DNA of 64,000 bases, taken from positions 1,054,001 to 1,118,000 of the forward strand of contig JAULSR010000006.1 in NCBI GenBank assembly GCA_030512295.1. Direction: 5' to 3'. How positions within the stretch are numbered: position 1 is the first letter of the stretch; the number at the start of each line of letters is the position of its first letter. The DNA comes from Bombardia bombarda. Lineage: Eukaryota; Ascomycota; Sordariomycetes; Sordariales; Lasiosphaeriaceae. A model generated the notes under the pieces. That model did not search any database. It was not told the origin of the DNA and worked only from the letters and a program-made list of their open reading frames with translations. The position numbers and the translations under genes were made by a program. Shown here one piece after another: positions 43,661 to 55,732 of the stretch.

Positions 43661-43838
43661 GCTTGACATCATCGGTGAAAGCTTGTTTACATTCGGACTG
43701 CGACGGTGGACAGCAGTGGAGTCTCTAGTCAATCGTGAACCCAAGCCGACTACCGTACTTTGCGCGCGAGCGAATTGCTAATTTATCATGTTTCCATATT
43801 GTAGCCTATTAAAAAAAAACACAACCCCCAAAATCATA

Positions 43839-44030
43839 ATGCCTGCCATCAACACCGCCATCGTCGCCCGCGACACCATCTCCCACATCGCCAAGCGTGA
43901 GAACTGGGCTGCGCAAGAAGCTGGTGTCGTCGTGGTGTTCTGCGTCGTCTTTGTTGTCGCCGTCGGCCTCCTTTCGGTTTTCATCAGCAGGAAGTGCTCC
44001 GCTCGCAGAGCGGCCAAGCAAAACGCCTAG
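43839..44030 (+). CDS. Small single-pass membrane protein, 63 residues
   Basis: A short hydrophilic N-terminus (MPAINTAIVARDTISHIAKR) is followed by ENWAAQEAG and one strongly hydrophobic helix (about residues 30-49, VVVVFCVVFVVAVGLLSVFI). It ends in a basic Cys-containing tail (SRKCSARRAAKQNA), giving a likely N-out/C-in orientation by the positive-inside rule. The ATG is preceded by an A-rich context and a pyrimidine-rich leader typical of well-expressed fungal genes. I do not recognise the family. The compact TM-plus-basic-tail layout supports a real microprotein. Function unknown. Confidence 0.65.
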   Translation: MPAINTAIVARDTISHIAKRENWAAQEAGVVVVFCVVFVVAVGLLSVFISRKCSARRAAKQNA

Positions 44031-45406
44031 ATTCCGCACACTTCTTCCTCTTCCCATTAAGTAGCTCACGTATTTGAGCCATGGGGACAAGGAAAGTGAG
44101 AGAGCGTGTGGGAGAGCGAGATTGATAGTTATGGGCATGGGGAGATGCTAATGAGTGACGACGTGCTCGGGGGGTTGTGTATGTTGTGCACTTTTACGGA
44201 GAGAGGGGGGTGATATGATGGAGGTTTACTGACCCCGGCGCATCGTGAGAAGCACGAAACTGTTTTTACGATGATGCTGTCGTGGGTTGATGGGTGGGAT
44301 ATGAAAGAGAAGACGCGTTGGGAATCCGGTCTGATCTCCCACGCCGATTATTGCCAGTAATGTGTGTCTGGCCATGCTGCGCTCCCTCCACCATTATCTG
44401 CCTTCCCCTGAAAACATTCAATTCTTTTGCAGTCTAAGGGCATGAGAGATGGGAGGGGAAAAGATGGGTGATCATTACAGTTAGATCATTGCATCGACAA
44501 CATCATCGCTACCTCAGGAGGAGGAGAGGGGAGATGTGGTGTGTGAGAGTGAGAGGAGACACGCATGGTTGGGACGTGGGAGGTGTTTTTTAAACCTCAA
44601 ACTATGGACATCGGCGACCTGGCAATTTGGGCTGTACTATTCTTTTTCTAATACTTTTGATACCTACCCTATTAAAAATCGACCGTTGAAGTTTGAATTT
44701 AAAACCTTGACCTTTGACTTGCTGAGTGCTTTTGAGATTTTACTATGATTGACAATTCCTTCAGATCGTAATGTTACACAGGATGATCTCTCGGGGGACG
44801 TGAGATGGCTTGTGGATAAAGTTGTGGGCCTGGAAACCATTTTGGTGTAGTTAGCATTAACTCCACATGTAATTTCCCAGTTCCAAGAGATTAAATCGTA
44901 TTATAGCATCGGCGAATTTTTTAATAGCTTCGATCGATAACTCGGGCCTTGTCAGCTTGCCATTTTCTTGCCTTGTCTCCGACGACATCCGAGCTGTTCC
45001 TGTCTTGCCGATTCACCTACAAGCGGGTAGCACGGGAGGCTGGTTCGGTCGGTGAAGGAAACAAGCACCCCAGCCGAGGAAAATCGCGCATTACCAGAAT
45101 AAGCATATCGGAGCAGCTCGGGTTCAAGGTTGAGAAAACAGATGAAACAACACACAGCAAGCAGGCTTGACCAACACCCAATGACAGCGTCAGTTTTATC
45201 AAGTGGTCAGCACTTGAGCAGGTGCGGAACAGAGCAGTTATTCTTATAATACCTCATTGAGAGATATAAATGTATATGCAAGTCACATCATTCCGGTGTT
45301 ACTACTGGATGCAGAAAGCGATGCTGAGTGGTTTGGCATGCAAGCAACGCAGCGATACAGTTTGATGCATACTAGCGCCAACTGGTTGCTGTTGTCGTTG
45401 CCTGCC
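44031..45406. other. Convergent intergenic region, no gene seen
   Basis: 1.4 kb of 3' flanks; 44600-44960 is AT-rich. No coding-like frame or RNA gene recognised. Confidence 0.45.
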
Positions 45407-46680
45407 TCACTTGTACAGATCCATCCTCTCAAGCTGTATAAGTCCGTTTGCGGGCTGTATGCTCGTCAGTTTAAAACCATCATCATGATCCTCCCATCCA
45501 CCACCATGACCTTGCACAGCCATGAGAGGAAAAGAGAGAAAGACTCACTGGCACAAACTGCCTCAACCTCACGCCCGCCTCGCGAAACACGGCAGCCGTG
45601 TCCCCATCCATGCTATACCCCTGGCTATAGACCACCTCACTGATGCCCACCTGCACAATCTTGATGCTGCACGTCAGGCACGGGCACGTGTCGCAGTACA
45701 GCACGGCGCCCTCGCGGACGCGCTCGCGGCCGGCCTCGAGCAGCGCGTTCTCCTCGGCGTGGATGCACAGACACGTGGCCAGCCCGTGGCCGGAGCCGTG
45801 GCCGGCGTTGCAGCGGCCGCAGCCGCCCTCGCCGCAGTTGCGCAGCCCGCGCGGGGTGCCGTTGTAGCCGGTGCTGACGACGCGCTTGTCGCGCACGACG
45901 ACGCAGCCGACGCGGCGCTTCATGCAGTTGGAGCGCTGCGCGGCGAGCGAGGCGAGGGACATGAAGTAGGCGTCCCACGAGGGCCGCAGGCGGTCGGGGT
46001 TGAGCAGGTCGAGCTTGCCAAGGGTCGCGTACAGGTGGGCGAGGTCGGAGGACGTGTTGAGCAGGCGGACGGTGGCGCGCGACATGAGCGGGACGCGGCC
46101 CGTGGTGGGGTCGTAGAGGGAGGCGTCGGAGAGGAGGGCGAATTTCTCGAGGGTTGTGGTGGTTGTTGTGGTTGGCGTGCCATCTTGACCTTCACCCCCT
46201 TTTGTTGTTGTGTGCGCCTGTTGATCTTGCAGCAGCAGTCCGTGTCGCTCTTGGAAGCGGCGCCAGCGCACCGTCAGGGGCGCGTCCACGCTGATGAGCA
46301 GGAAAAAGGGCCGCCGCGCGTACATCTCCAGCACGGCCTCGTCGGGCAGGTCGGTCGTCACCCATCTGTCGCGCCAGTACCTGGTGACAAAGTCGAGCAG
46401 CTGGTCGGCTGAGGTGAATGTCTTTTCGCGCTGTCTCGTCGGTTGAAGTGAGGCCTCGTAGATGTCGCCATTGGACGACTCCTCGACGGCGAGGCTGCCG
46501 TCTAGATGGAGATGAGTGAATCCATGGTGGTTGACCAGGTATTGAGCAATCGTGCTCTTGCCGGCGCATATGCCTATGGTTTGGTTTGGTCAAAATGTGG
46601 AAACAAGACAGAACAAGGCAAGTAAGTTAAAACAAGGTTTGAGGATTTGACTACGTACTGGCGCAGATGCCGATAAACAT
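45407..46680 (-). CDS. DCD1: Deoxycytidylate (dCMP) deaminase, Dcd1-like
   Basis: Deaminates dCMP to dUMP, feeding thymidylate synthesis. Three exons (46680-46659, 46573-45549, 45454-45407) give 364 residues. Exon 1 is only 22 nt (MFIGICA), and splicing creates the family's N-terminal P-loop-like sequence GICASICAGKSTIAQYLV. The middle is variable and Thr-rich. The catalytic zinc domain has the ligand/proton-donor motif HAEENALLEAGRE (His279, Glu281) and PCLTC (Cys306, Cys309), plus CMKRRVGCVVVRDKRVVSTG and STGYNGTPRG. The last exon, joined at RQFVP, adds PANGLIQLERMDLYK. It was chosen because its acceptor has a CTGAC branch nearby and restores a family-like end, whereas the unspliced frame gives a low-complexity tail. 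Introns are 85 and 94 bp. Confidence 0.9.
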
Positions 46681-47583
46681 GTTTTTAATCTTCTCTTGAC
46701 CCCGAGTGTTTTTTTTGCCGAATCAATGAACCCGATAGCCAGTTGCCGTTGCGTCCATGGCTAATGCAAGTTGCACATGCATGTAACAGTGAGGCTGAAG
46801 TCTGCGTCCCGCCTGGCCCCATCTCCCCAGTCGGGGGCAACGCAACGGAGCAACGGGGCTGAGTGGGATCTACGAGACGCGTCTCGCGCGCGCGCACTTA
46901 GTGCAGCAGCCCGCTGCCACTGAGCGCGTCAAGACTTGAAAAGAAAGCCTCTCCACTCAACGGCTGTGGCTCGGGCCGGAGATTAGCCGGAACAAACACC
47001 CCATGCACGTGCCCTGCAAGAGTGGGATGAGGTCAGTCCAAGTGAGGGGTCCGAGGGGGTCTTGGGGTTGAAAGAGTGCGGGGCAAAGAGCAGCTGGAGG
47101 GAGCTCCCGCGCACCAAGCAGCTGTCGGTTCCGTAGCTCCCTCCTCACCTGCCTTAACCCCCCCCGCTAGGATGGCTGCCTTGGACAACAGCCTCACGCT
47201 CCCTCCACCATCAGTGGTCCGGTGACAACACATTTGGTCATATCGACATGCCATGACGCAGAACCCGCTGACTGCCATCACTGCTCTGCTGGTTTGAATA
47301 CCGACACGACTCCCAACTCTTTCGGCCCTCCAACGCATTTTCTGTCGACCCCTTCTCTCTTTCGTCGGCATTCCTTTGGATTAATCATCCAAAGTGCGTC
47401 ACCAAGCTCTGTTCGAAGTAACAAACTGTCAGCTTCCGGCGAGCTCGGTTTTCCTCCGACAGCCGCGCAATATCAAAGCTCCCCACCATCTATATATAAA
47501 TTCAGCTTCGCGCGTTTCGATAACGCATACCCCTGCGACCCGACCCGCAAATCCCGAACGCGACCTACACAGAGACAGTCGCC
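46681..47583. promoter_or_regulatory. Divergent promoter region, dCMP deaminase / Atg7
   Basis: 903 bp between two divergent starts. There is a CGCGCGCG stretch at about 46886-46895, and pyrimidine-rich Atg7 leader sequence on the right. No gene seen. Confidence 0.45.
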
Positions 47584-49885
47584 ATGGATCTCAAGTTCGC
47601 GACCTTCTCTTCCGAGATCGAGCTGCCCTTTTATTCGGCCCTCTTCTCATCCAAGCTTGACCATGACAAGCTCGACGACTCTGCCCGGCCCGTTCTCGGC
47701 CTGTATGAGCCTCGCTCGCAGGCGGAGCCCGAGTCTGGCACCAGAATGCAGATCCTCGGGAGTGCGCTGACCAGTAGTCAGTGAGTTTCCATCCGAGTAT
47801 CCCAAGTTCAAACATGCCCGGGTCTAACAGCTTCTCAAAGTGTACCCATAGGACTGAGTCGGGCTGAGGGCTTCATCAAGAATGTCAACACCATCGAGGA
47901 GTTCAAGAACACAGACAAGGTCGCCATGATTGAGAACGCGGGCCGTCAGGTTCGTACCACCCCGCCTCACTTATTTCCAGACGCTATGAGTTGTAAGTTT
48001 CTGGTCTGATCGCTTTGCTTACGGGTTGCCCGGCAGATCTGGGAGGCGATCCAGGATGGTACCATCTACTCCGTTCCGTCACTTCTTTCGTCCTTCAACA
48101 TCCTCTCCTTTGCCGACCTCAAGAAATACAGCTTCACCTATTGGTTTGCCTTCCCAACCCTCCACTCCAACCCCCAGTGGAAGCGAACCGGTCCGGTCGG
48201 CCGCATCAACTCGAAGGAGAGCACCGCACTAGTTGAGCGCGTCGGAACGTGGCGGTACATGGTCGACAGCAGAGAGCACGGATTCTTTCTCGCCAAGAAG
48301 GTTCGGGGGGAAGATCCGACATCGAGACCTCCGCAGGACGAGTCCGGTGCTGAGCTTGGATATCGATGGAATATCGGCTCGTTGAAGGACTTTGAGTCGG
48401 GATTTTTCAATGACATCGATGAGGCGGACAGATATGTGGCTTTTGTGGATCCTTCAAACTATCCCGAATACCCTTCGTGGCCCCTGCGCAACCTGCTGGT
48501 CTTGATCCGCCACAGATATCGGCTGGCGAATGTTCAGATACTTTGTTATCGCGACACACACCCAAAGAGGCATGAGGCGCGGAGCATCATTCTCCCCCTT
48601 GCTATGGACAAGGTCGAGAATATGGAGCTCACCAAGATGCCCAAAGTGACGGGTTGGGAGAGGAATCTTAACGGGGAACTCCGGCCCCGCGTCGCAAAGC
48701 TGGCCGAGTACATGGATCCTGCTCGCCTCGCTGATCAAGCGGTTGATCTGAATCTCAAGCTCATGAAGTGGCGATTGGCGCCGAACCTGGATCTGGATAC
48801 CGTCAAGAACACAAGGTGTCTGCTTCTTGGCGCGGGAACACTAGGAAGCTACGTCTCCAGGAATCTCATGGGGTGGGGTGTGCGAAAGATCACATTCATC
48901 GATTATGGTAATGTATCGTTTTCAAATCCCGTACGACAACCGCTGTTCGAGTTTGAAGACTGCCTGGAGGGAGGGAAACCCAAAGCTATTCGGGCTGCTG
49001 AGGCGCTGAGGAAAATATACCCCGGCGTCGAAACCGATGGCTATGTTCTCTCTGTGCCAATGCTCGACCACCCGGTTATGGATGAGGCACAGTCCAAGGC
49101 CGACTTTTTGAAGCTCCAAGAGTTGATAGACACCCATGACGCCATCTTCCTCTTGATGGACACTCGTGAATCCAGGTGGCTGCCTACGGTAATGGGCAAG
49201 GCCGAGAACAAGATTGTCATGAACGCAGCACTCGGGTTTGACACCTATGTGGTCATGCGACACGGCGCGTTACCAAAGGATGGCAGCGAGGATACCCTTG
49301 GATGCTACTTCTGCAATGACGTCGTCGTTGCGGCTGATGTAAGACTCTACCTCTTCCACCTCTCACATATCACATAGTGAACAGAAACTAACAGAGTCAC
49401 AGTCGATCAAGGACCAAACATTGGACCAGCAATGTACCGTCACCCGACCAGGCGTTGCGGCCATTGCATCAGCGCTCCTCGTCGAGCTCCTGACCAGCAT
49501 CCTTCAGCACCCCCTGAAGCAGCATGCACCCGCGCCCATATCGACTGCCACGACATCCAGTGGACCGTCGTATGATCGCGACCCGCCAAATCACGCGCTC
49601 GGTATCGTCCCGCACCAGATCCGTGGTTTCCTCTCGAGCTTCCAGAACATGGTGATCCGCGGCAAGTCATACCCCCAGTGCAGCGCCTGCAGCGAGCCCA
49701 TCATCTCGGCATACAGGAACGACGGCTGGGACTTTGTCAAGAAGGCCCTTGGCAGCCGGGACTATGTTGCCGAGCTGAGCGGGCTGGCAGAGATGCAGCG
49801 ACTGGCAGAGGCGGCGACGGCGGAGGTGGATTGGAGTGAGCATGAGGAGCTGGCTGAGGAGGAGGGGGAAGGTGTCATGCTCTAG
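47584..49885 (+). CDS. ATG7: Autophagy E1-like enzyme Atg7
   Basis: Activates Atg8 and Atg12 for conjugation during autophagy, in the cytosol. Four exons (47584-47780, 47841-47949, 48037-49338, 49403-49885) give 696 residues, the usual length. The N-terminal domain starts MDLKFATFSSEIELPFYSAL and contains NVNTIEEFKNTDK and FTYWFAFPTLHSNPQWK. The adenylation domain has the ATP-binding loop LLGAGTLGSYVSRNL (GAGTLG about 367-372), then FIDYGNVSFSNPVRQPLFEF and LLMDTRESRWLPT. The catalytic cysteine is Cys547 in LDQQCTVTRPG, just after the third intron. The C-terminal part ends with the acidic Atg8-binding-type tail (EHEELAEEEGEGVML). The second intron has the GTTCGT donor. Introns are 60, 87 and 64 bp. 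Confidence 0.97.
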
Positions 49886-51412
49886 CATTGGGGTGTTGTT
49901 AATCATATTCGTGGGGTTAATTTCTATATCTTTTCTGGGAGGTTGTGTTGGTAGAAGTGATGGGTGTTGCTGTTTTTGGCCTTCGGCCTGGAGTCCTATG
50001 GAGGTTCTTGGTTCATACTCTGCATACAATACTTTACGGGTCTTTTTTGATTGCCTGTGTTATTGCTTTTTTTTATCTATACTTGTTATTGTTTATTCAT
50101 TGGGTTTGGTAGGGTATCTCTTGTTTTTGGGGAAAAGAGCGGTCTTTGTATCGAGGGTAGAGCTGCTGTGGACAATAAGGAGAATACAGCGGATGACAGA
50201 GTCGCAGCGTTAGAAATACGATTATCTATTTAGTAACTGAAGCGTCAAATATGCTTGTCTTATTCCTGTATGGGGAGCTTTCCTATGTTTATCTCAGATA
50301 GAGTACATACAGTATGGAGGATTAGGGGGTAAGGTACCTACCTAGGTATTACGCCCTTTGTGTTTTTGTAAATGAAAAGAAAAAAAAAACAAATAAAATG
50401 AACTGCTTTCTTTTCTTCTCTCTCGTAGTTATTTACCGATCTAGACCTAGGGGCTAGTATGAGATGACTGATTGGTCGGGTTGGGGTCAGGTGGCAGGGA
50501 GGAATTGTGAGATGTCTACTTGTGTATTTTCCCGTATCTGGCTGCCGAGACGGAGGGATTGCCAAGTGCCAACACCGTCTGACTACCTGAATGCTTACCT
50601 TCCTAGGAGTCTTCGTCTCGATTATTAACCAATCTTCAGGTTTCCATGTCACGAGTGCTTATTATCGAATGAATTTGTTGTTAATATGACACGACTTGTC
50701 AGCTTCCTGACTGGAGATACGTCACGGGCAGATCGACAGCTAGTGGTAGAACTATACAGCCGTCATCGATTGGGATGAAATTGTTAGACATAGTCCTGGC
50801 GGATGTTGCTGGACAAGGTGCAAATATATTTCACTTGGCGACAAAATGAACACCACGGATGGATTGTGTTGCTGTCCAGTTAAATGCCATTATTATAGAT
50901 GTTATTGGTTGGATCGGTCTACAACCCAAACGTTTTATTCAAGGAACATGGAAGTCAGAGACATTGGCTGATGCCTGAATGTGCCGAGGATGCCACGGGA
51001 CCAATGGGGGCCTTGATAGCGCTATAAGGCTGATGCTAGGGAGGGGTTGGTGCTGAGCCTGGCCCCCCTGGAACCTCCCTGACGTGCCGCCCCCTAGGCC
51101 GCAGGGAACTACCTGGGAACAGGCTGACGCAACCTGGGCCGCGGTCGAAATCATTGGGCGACCAAATTCGCTGGGGAAGCTAAGACACGGACACGGACAC
51201 GGGCTCGCTTTACTTTGCGCTCTTCTGGTTCTAATTTCACCCATTCCACCGACAATCTGCTTCCTTGGACGAATTTGAAAGGTAAACAGCTGGAAATGAT
51301 CCTATGAGCATTTTGCGACACGGCGACACGGCGACACGGCGACGCAGCGACAATCGCGACAATCGCGACACAGCTTTGGAGCGGCCAGTGACCGACAGAC
51401 GGCGCGCGCATC
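49886..51412. promoter_or_regulatory. Intergenic, promoter side of Osh3-like gene
   Basis: 1.5 kb with no supported gene. It contains a perfect TACCTAGGTA palindrome (50339-50348) next to GGTACC. A GCGACACG tandem repeat at about 51316-51366 lies just before the start of the Osh3-like gene, probably in its leader. Confidence 0.45.
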
Positions 51413-54400
51413 ATGGCAGGCATCGAACAGTTGGAGATCCACAGCAAGGTATGCTGTATACGCGTCTCCCCCCGTCGCCGCCCGCCTGTTGCTTGACATC
51501 TGCGAGAACAATTGCTAACTCGTTCCCTGTCGTGGCAACACATCGCAGTCGTACATTGTGCGATGGGTCAAGGTGGAAGAGGGCCACACCATCTCGTGGA
51601 GTGTGCAGCCCCATAAGAAGTCCATGTATAATCAACCACAACCCCTTTATCTACAGTGCTTGGAAGAGGCCAACCACTGACCCCGGAATTCCGCAGAAAC
51701 TTTGCAATCGTTAAGCATCCCGGCACCGGCGGCACGAACCTGACCTCCCAGGGGGACGACCCAAACTCTACCGATAACCCCACCGAGGGTGTCGTCGACA
51801 ACACCAAGCAGGGCCTCTTTGCAAAGAAGGATGCCAGCACGGCCCAAGATCAGCTGGCCAAGAAGGGCTTTATACCCATAAAATGGCATGGGAAGTGCGA
51901 GGCCGACAAGGTCTCGATGGGGACCTACGATGTCAAGAGTGCTGGCATGTTTGGTCTGGTCTTTGACAACACCTTCTCGAAGCAAACGTCAAAGACGGCA
52001 ACCTTTGTTCTGCTGACATACCCTACCGGCGCACCTCCACAAACCACCCACCACCTGCCTAACTTGCAAGCTGGTCCCAATGCGAGTGCTAGTAGGACGA
52101 GCCTGGGGAAGCACAGCAGTCCTCGGATCGGCCCCCCTGGCTCGGAATCTGTCGACAGTTTACACAGCCGCCCGCGTGCCCAGTCGAGTGCTGGCAAGAG
52201 CGATGGAGGCTCGTCTAATTCGTACCATGTGGGCACTCTGCACAAGAGGAGGCGGAAGAAGGGTCAGGGTTACGCGCGCCGCTTCTTCTCTCTCGACTAC
52301 ACGACATGCACCTTGTCATACTATCATAACCGCAACTCGTCGGCCCTGAGAGGCGCAATCCCCCTGAGCCTAGCCGCAGTGGCGGCTGATGAGAGACGGC
52401 GGGAGTTCACCATTGACTCAGGGGCTGAGATTTGGCATCTGAAAGCGTCGAATCCAAGAGAGTTTAGCGACTGGGCGCGCGCTCTCGAGCGCGCCAGCCG
52501 CGTCGCCCGCGGTCTGGAGACGGTTATCAGCGAGCTGCCCGCAGCAGAGATCAACCATAGTGGTCGGCCCACTGTGCGGACCGCGATAACGGCGGCGCAT
52601 ACACGCCATGACGAAGACAGAGAATGGAATCAGGTGGAGACGCTGGTCAGCAGGATCGTGGGGACGAGGGATGCCCTTCGGCGCCTGGTTAAGGACATGG
52701 CTGCCCAGAAGGCTGCCCAGAACCATTCATCCTACCTGTCGCCGACAACTCCTACCGTCGCGGAGGACTCGGATAGTTATTTTACGCCACAGACTGAGAG
52801 ACGGCCTTTCTGGAAGCGCAAAGCGAGTAATACTTCCTTTACACCACAGTCTGCGGCCGCATCTTCCCTGACTATTCCAACATCGGGGAATGCCACTCCC
52901 ATCGCGAATGGCAACAGAAGGATGTCTAGAATGCCGATGCAGGAGGAAGACCATACCTACGACAACTGCACGGCCATACTGAAGGATTTGGATTCGGTTG
53001 TCGTTGAGTTTTCGAGCCTCTTAGCCAGCAGCAAGCGTCGGCGCATACCCATCCCGGGGTCTTCTGTCTCTAGGAAGAGCTACGAGTCGACCTCGACTGA
53101 AGAGTTTTTCGACGCCGAGGCCGGCGACGCCGATAGATCCCAGAACCGGCTCGTGATAATCGACCACCTCAGCGAAGAAGATACCCCGGGCTCAGACGCC
53201 GAAGAGGTCTCGATCCACGAATCCTCCTCCATGTCCTCGATGGAGGACGACGAGGACTATGCCCATGGCACCGAGAGCGCAAGCAGCTTCTTCCCACCAA
53301 AACCAAAGTCGCTGATACCCCTGCCCATCACGGACGCGGTCGCCAGACGCAAGACAATACCCGCCGCCACCGTGCTACCGCCAAGCCTCATCGCCTTTGT
53401 CCGCAAGAACGTGGGCAAAGATCTTAGCACTATCAGCATGCCCGTGTCGGCGAACGAGCCCCTATCGCTCCTCCAGCGCGTGTCTGAGCAGCTCGAGTAC
53501 GCACAGCTCCTGAACGTAGCCGCTCGAAAGAAGGAGGCCAACGACCGTCTCCTGTACGTCACGGCGTTTGCCATCTCGCAGTTCAGCAACGGGCGGGCCA
53601 AGGAGCGCGCCATCCGCAAGCCCTTCAACCCGCTGCTGGGCGAGACGTACGAGCTGGTGCGGTCCGAGGCCGAGGTGCCGGGCGGGTTCCGCCTGCTGGT
53701 GGAGAAGGTGTCGCACCGGCCTGTAAGGTTGGCGATGCAGGCCGACAGCGCGGCGTGGTCGTTTGCGCAGAGCCCGGCGCCGACGCAGAAATTCTGGGGC
53801 AAGAGCGCTGAGATCACGACGGACGGGCGGGTGCGGGTCAGCCTGCGGCTGCCGGATGGGAGCGACGAGCTCTACAGCTGGACGATCGCGAGCATGTTTT
53901 TGAGGAACGTGGTGATGGGCGAGAAGTACGTCGAGCCGGTGGGGAACATACATGTGACGAACGAGAGCACGGGGGCCAGAGCGGCGATTGAGTTTCGGTC
54001 CAAGGGCATGTTTGGCGGGCGCGGGGAGGAGGTGTATGTGGAGCTGCTGGGCCCCAATGGGCAGCCGACGGGTGTGTCACTGACGGGCACGTGGACGGGC
54101 GGGCTGAAGGCGATGCCGGGCGGGGAGGAGGTGTGGAAGGTGGATGGGCTGGTGGATAAGGCAAGTACTACGTATGGGCTGACGAGGTTCGCGGCGACGC
54201 TGAATGAGATTACGGATTTGGAGAGGGGGAAGCTGCCGCCGACGGATTCTAGGTTGAGGCCGGATCAGAGGCTGGCGGAGCAGGGGAGGCTGGAGGAGGC
54301 GGAGGAGTGGAAGGTGAGGCTGGAGGAGGCGCAGCGGGTGAGGAGGAGGGAGATGGAGGAGAGGGGGGAGGAGTATAAGGCGAAGTGGTTTGTCAAGGTG

Positions 54401-54583
54401 GGGACGGCGCCGCAGGATGGGGAGGAGGTGTGGCGGTTGAAGGGGGGCAAGGAGGGGTATTGGGAGGAGAGGGAGAGGGAGAGGGAGAGGGAGAGGGAGA
54501 GGGGGAAGGCTGGGGGGAGGTGGGGAGGTGGGCGGGGGTGGGGGATATATTTTCTGGATAGGGGGTGGAGGGATAGCGGGTAA
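51413..54583 (+). CDS. Oxysterol-binding protein homologue, Osh3-type (GOLD-PH-FFAT-ORD)
   Basis: Lipid-transfer protein at ER-plasma membrane contacts. Three exons (51413-51448, 51549-51625, 51697-54583) give 999 residues. The short first exons encode MAGIEQLEIHSK and SYIVRWVKVEEGHTISWSVQ, the GOLD domain start typical of Osh3. A PH domain follows (about residues 214-306, GTLHKRRRKKGQGYARRFFS). An FFAT motif (EEFFDAEAG, about 505-513) is preceded by Ser/Thr and should bind the ER protein VAP/Scs2. The ORD lies at about 600-880: SLLQRVSEQLEYAQLLNVAA, KPFNPLLGETYELVRSEAEV, and the signature EKVSHRPVRLAM, which has Arg-Pro-Val where most members have His-Pro-Pro. The C-terminus is an Arg/Glu dipeptide run (54470-54506) from a GAGAGG microsatellite and may be poorly conserved. 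Introns are 100 and 71 bp. Confidence 0.94.
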
Positions 54584-55732
54584 GGGGATAGAAGGATAGA
54601 ATTGAAGGAGGTGGTGGGAGATAGGGGGGGGGGGGGGTAAAGGGGGTTTGTTTGGTTGGGCGGGTGGGTTGGTGGGTGGATGGGTTAAGGGGGTTGGTTG
54701 GTTTGAGAAAGGAGCAAGCGAGAAATCAGTGTAAACAAAGCCAGCAAGCAAGCAAGCGGGTGTACAGAAAAATAATGGAAGCTGGTAGGTGGGTGGTTGC
54801 TCTGGTGGAATGGAGATGGGCTGGTTGTCATCCACTGTAAACTAGGCAGGCTATTTTCTTTTTGAAGTGGCTGGTCTCACAGGTGAGTGAGTCTGTGGTT
54901 TGCGTGTTGTATTTTATTTTAATCAGTGTATTGATCAATTTGTTGATTGAGGGATTTGTAGCAACATGGAAGAAATTATGTCTATTTTCATTATTGAATT
55001 TGGTTTGGTTATTATCTAGTTAGAGCTTTTAGTTACCTTATACCTAGAGCTGTTATCCGGTCACAGTATACGCAATAGGCATTTTAAATAGTAATCACCT
55101 GTGGGATGGCAGCTTTTTGCAAGAAGAGGTCAGACTTAGCAAGATAAATGTGGTCTTCAAAATCAGCTCATTAATAATTCCCAACATACGGGATCGACAG
55201 TTCGGTAAACATTCACTCTTTTATTCGGTCTGGGGCAGCGATTCGGGGTCCAACTAACATAATAAAGATGGTTGCGCAAGCTGATCGGGGGTCATGCCCG
55301 ATCGCCCCTCCCCCCCCTCGTGCGTTGAAAGGTGTGGGGTAGCGGTAGCTACTGGCGGAGCCGATCATGTCCCGACTGTGGCCAGTCCGACGGCATCCTT
55401 CCCGATGCTATATGACGACAAAGTCCTCCTGTCTGATGTTTATAAGTGCCTTGTTGAGATTTTCATCAGGTACATTTTATTCTCGTTTTCCAGTGCATTA
55501 TCTTTGAGATCTCTTATCTTTAGAGTCATTTAAGTTTAGTTTTTCTTCCCGCTTTACATCATCACCTCCAATATCTTGTTCTAAATAGGCAGGAACCTAC
55601 CTTAATCTACCATCTCGAGGTATAAGGTTTTTTTGGATTTGGGAAGGACCTCAGTGGCTGCACTTTCCCCATTAAATCCCCCGGGGGTTCAACCTCTACA
55701 AGACACAAATCAAAAAACACAACAAATCCAAA
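54584..55732. promoter_or_regulatory. Intergenic, promoter side of 5-oxoprolinase
   Basis: 1.1 kb without a supported gene. It has G-rich simple sequence at 54610-54680 (ten-G run, GGTGGGTGGATGGG) and is AT-rich in the middle. The last 60 bp form the leader. Confidence 0.45.

Larger units (their letters stand above)
41347..43838. other. Intergenic region with 25-nt poly-C run and pyrimidine-rich leader
   Basis: 2.5 kb with no supported gene. A run of 25 C occupies 41845-41869. From about 43060 to 43420 the sequence is strongly CT-rich, resembling a fungal leader. A possible leader intron (43423-43804) and a TATAAAAA element (43653-43660) give two alternative transcript starts for the microprotein that follows. 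Confidence 0.45.
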
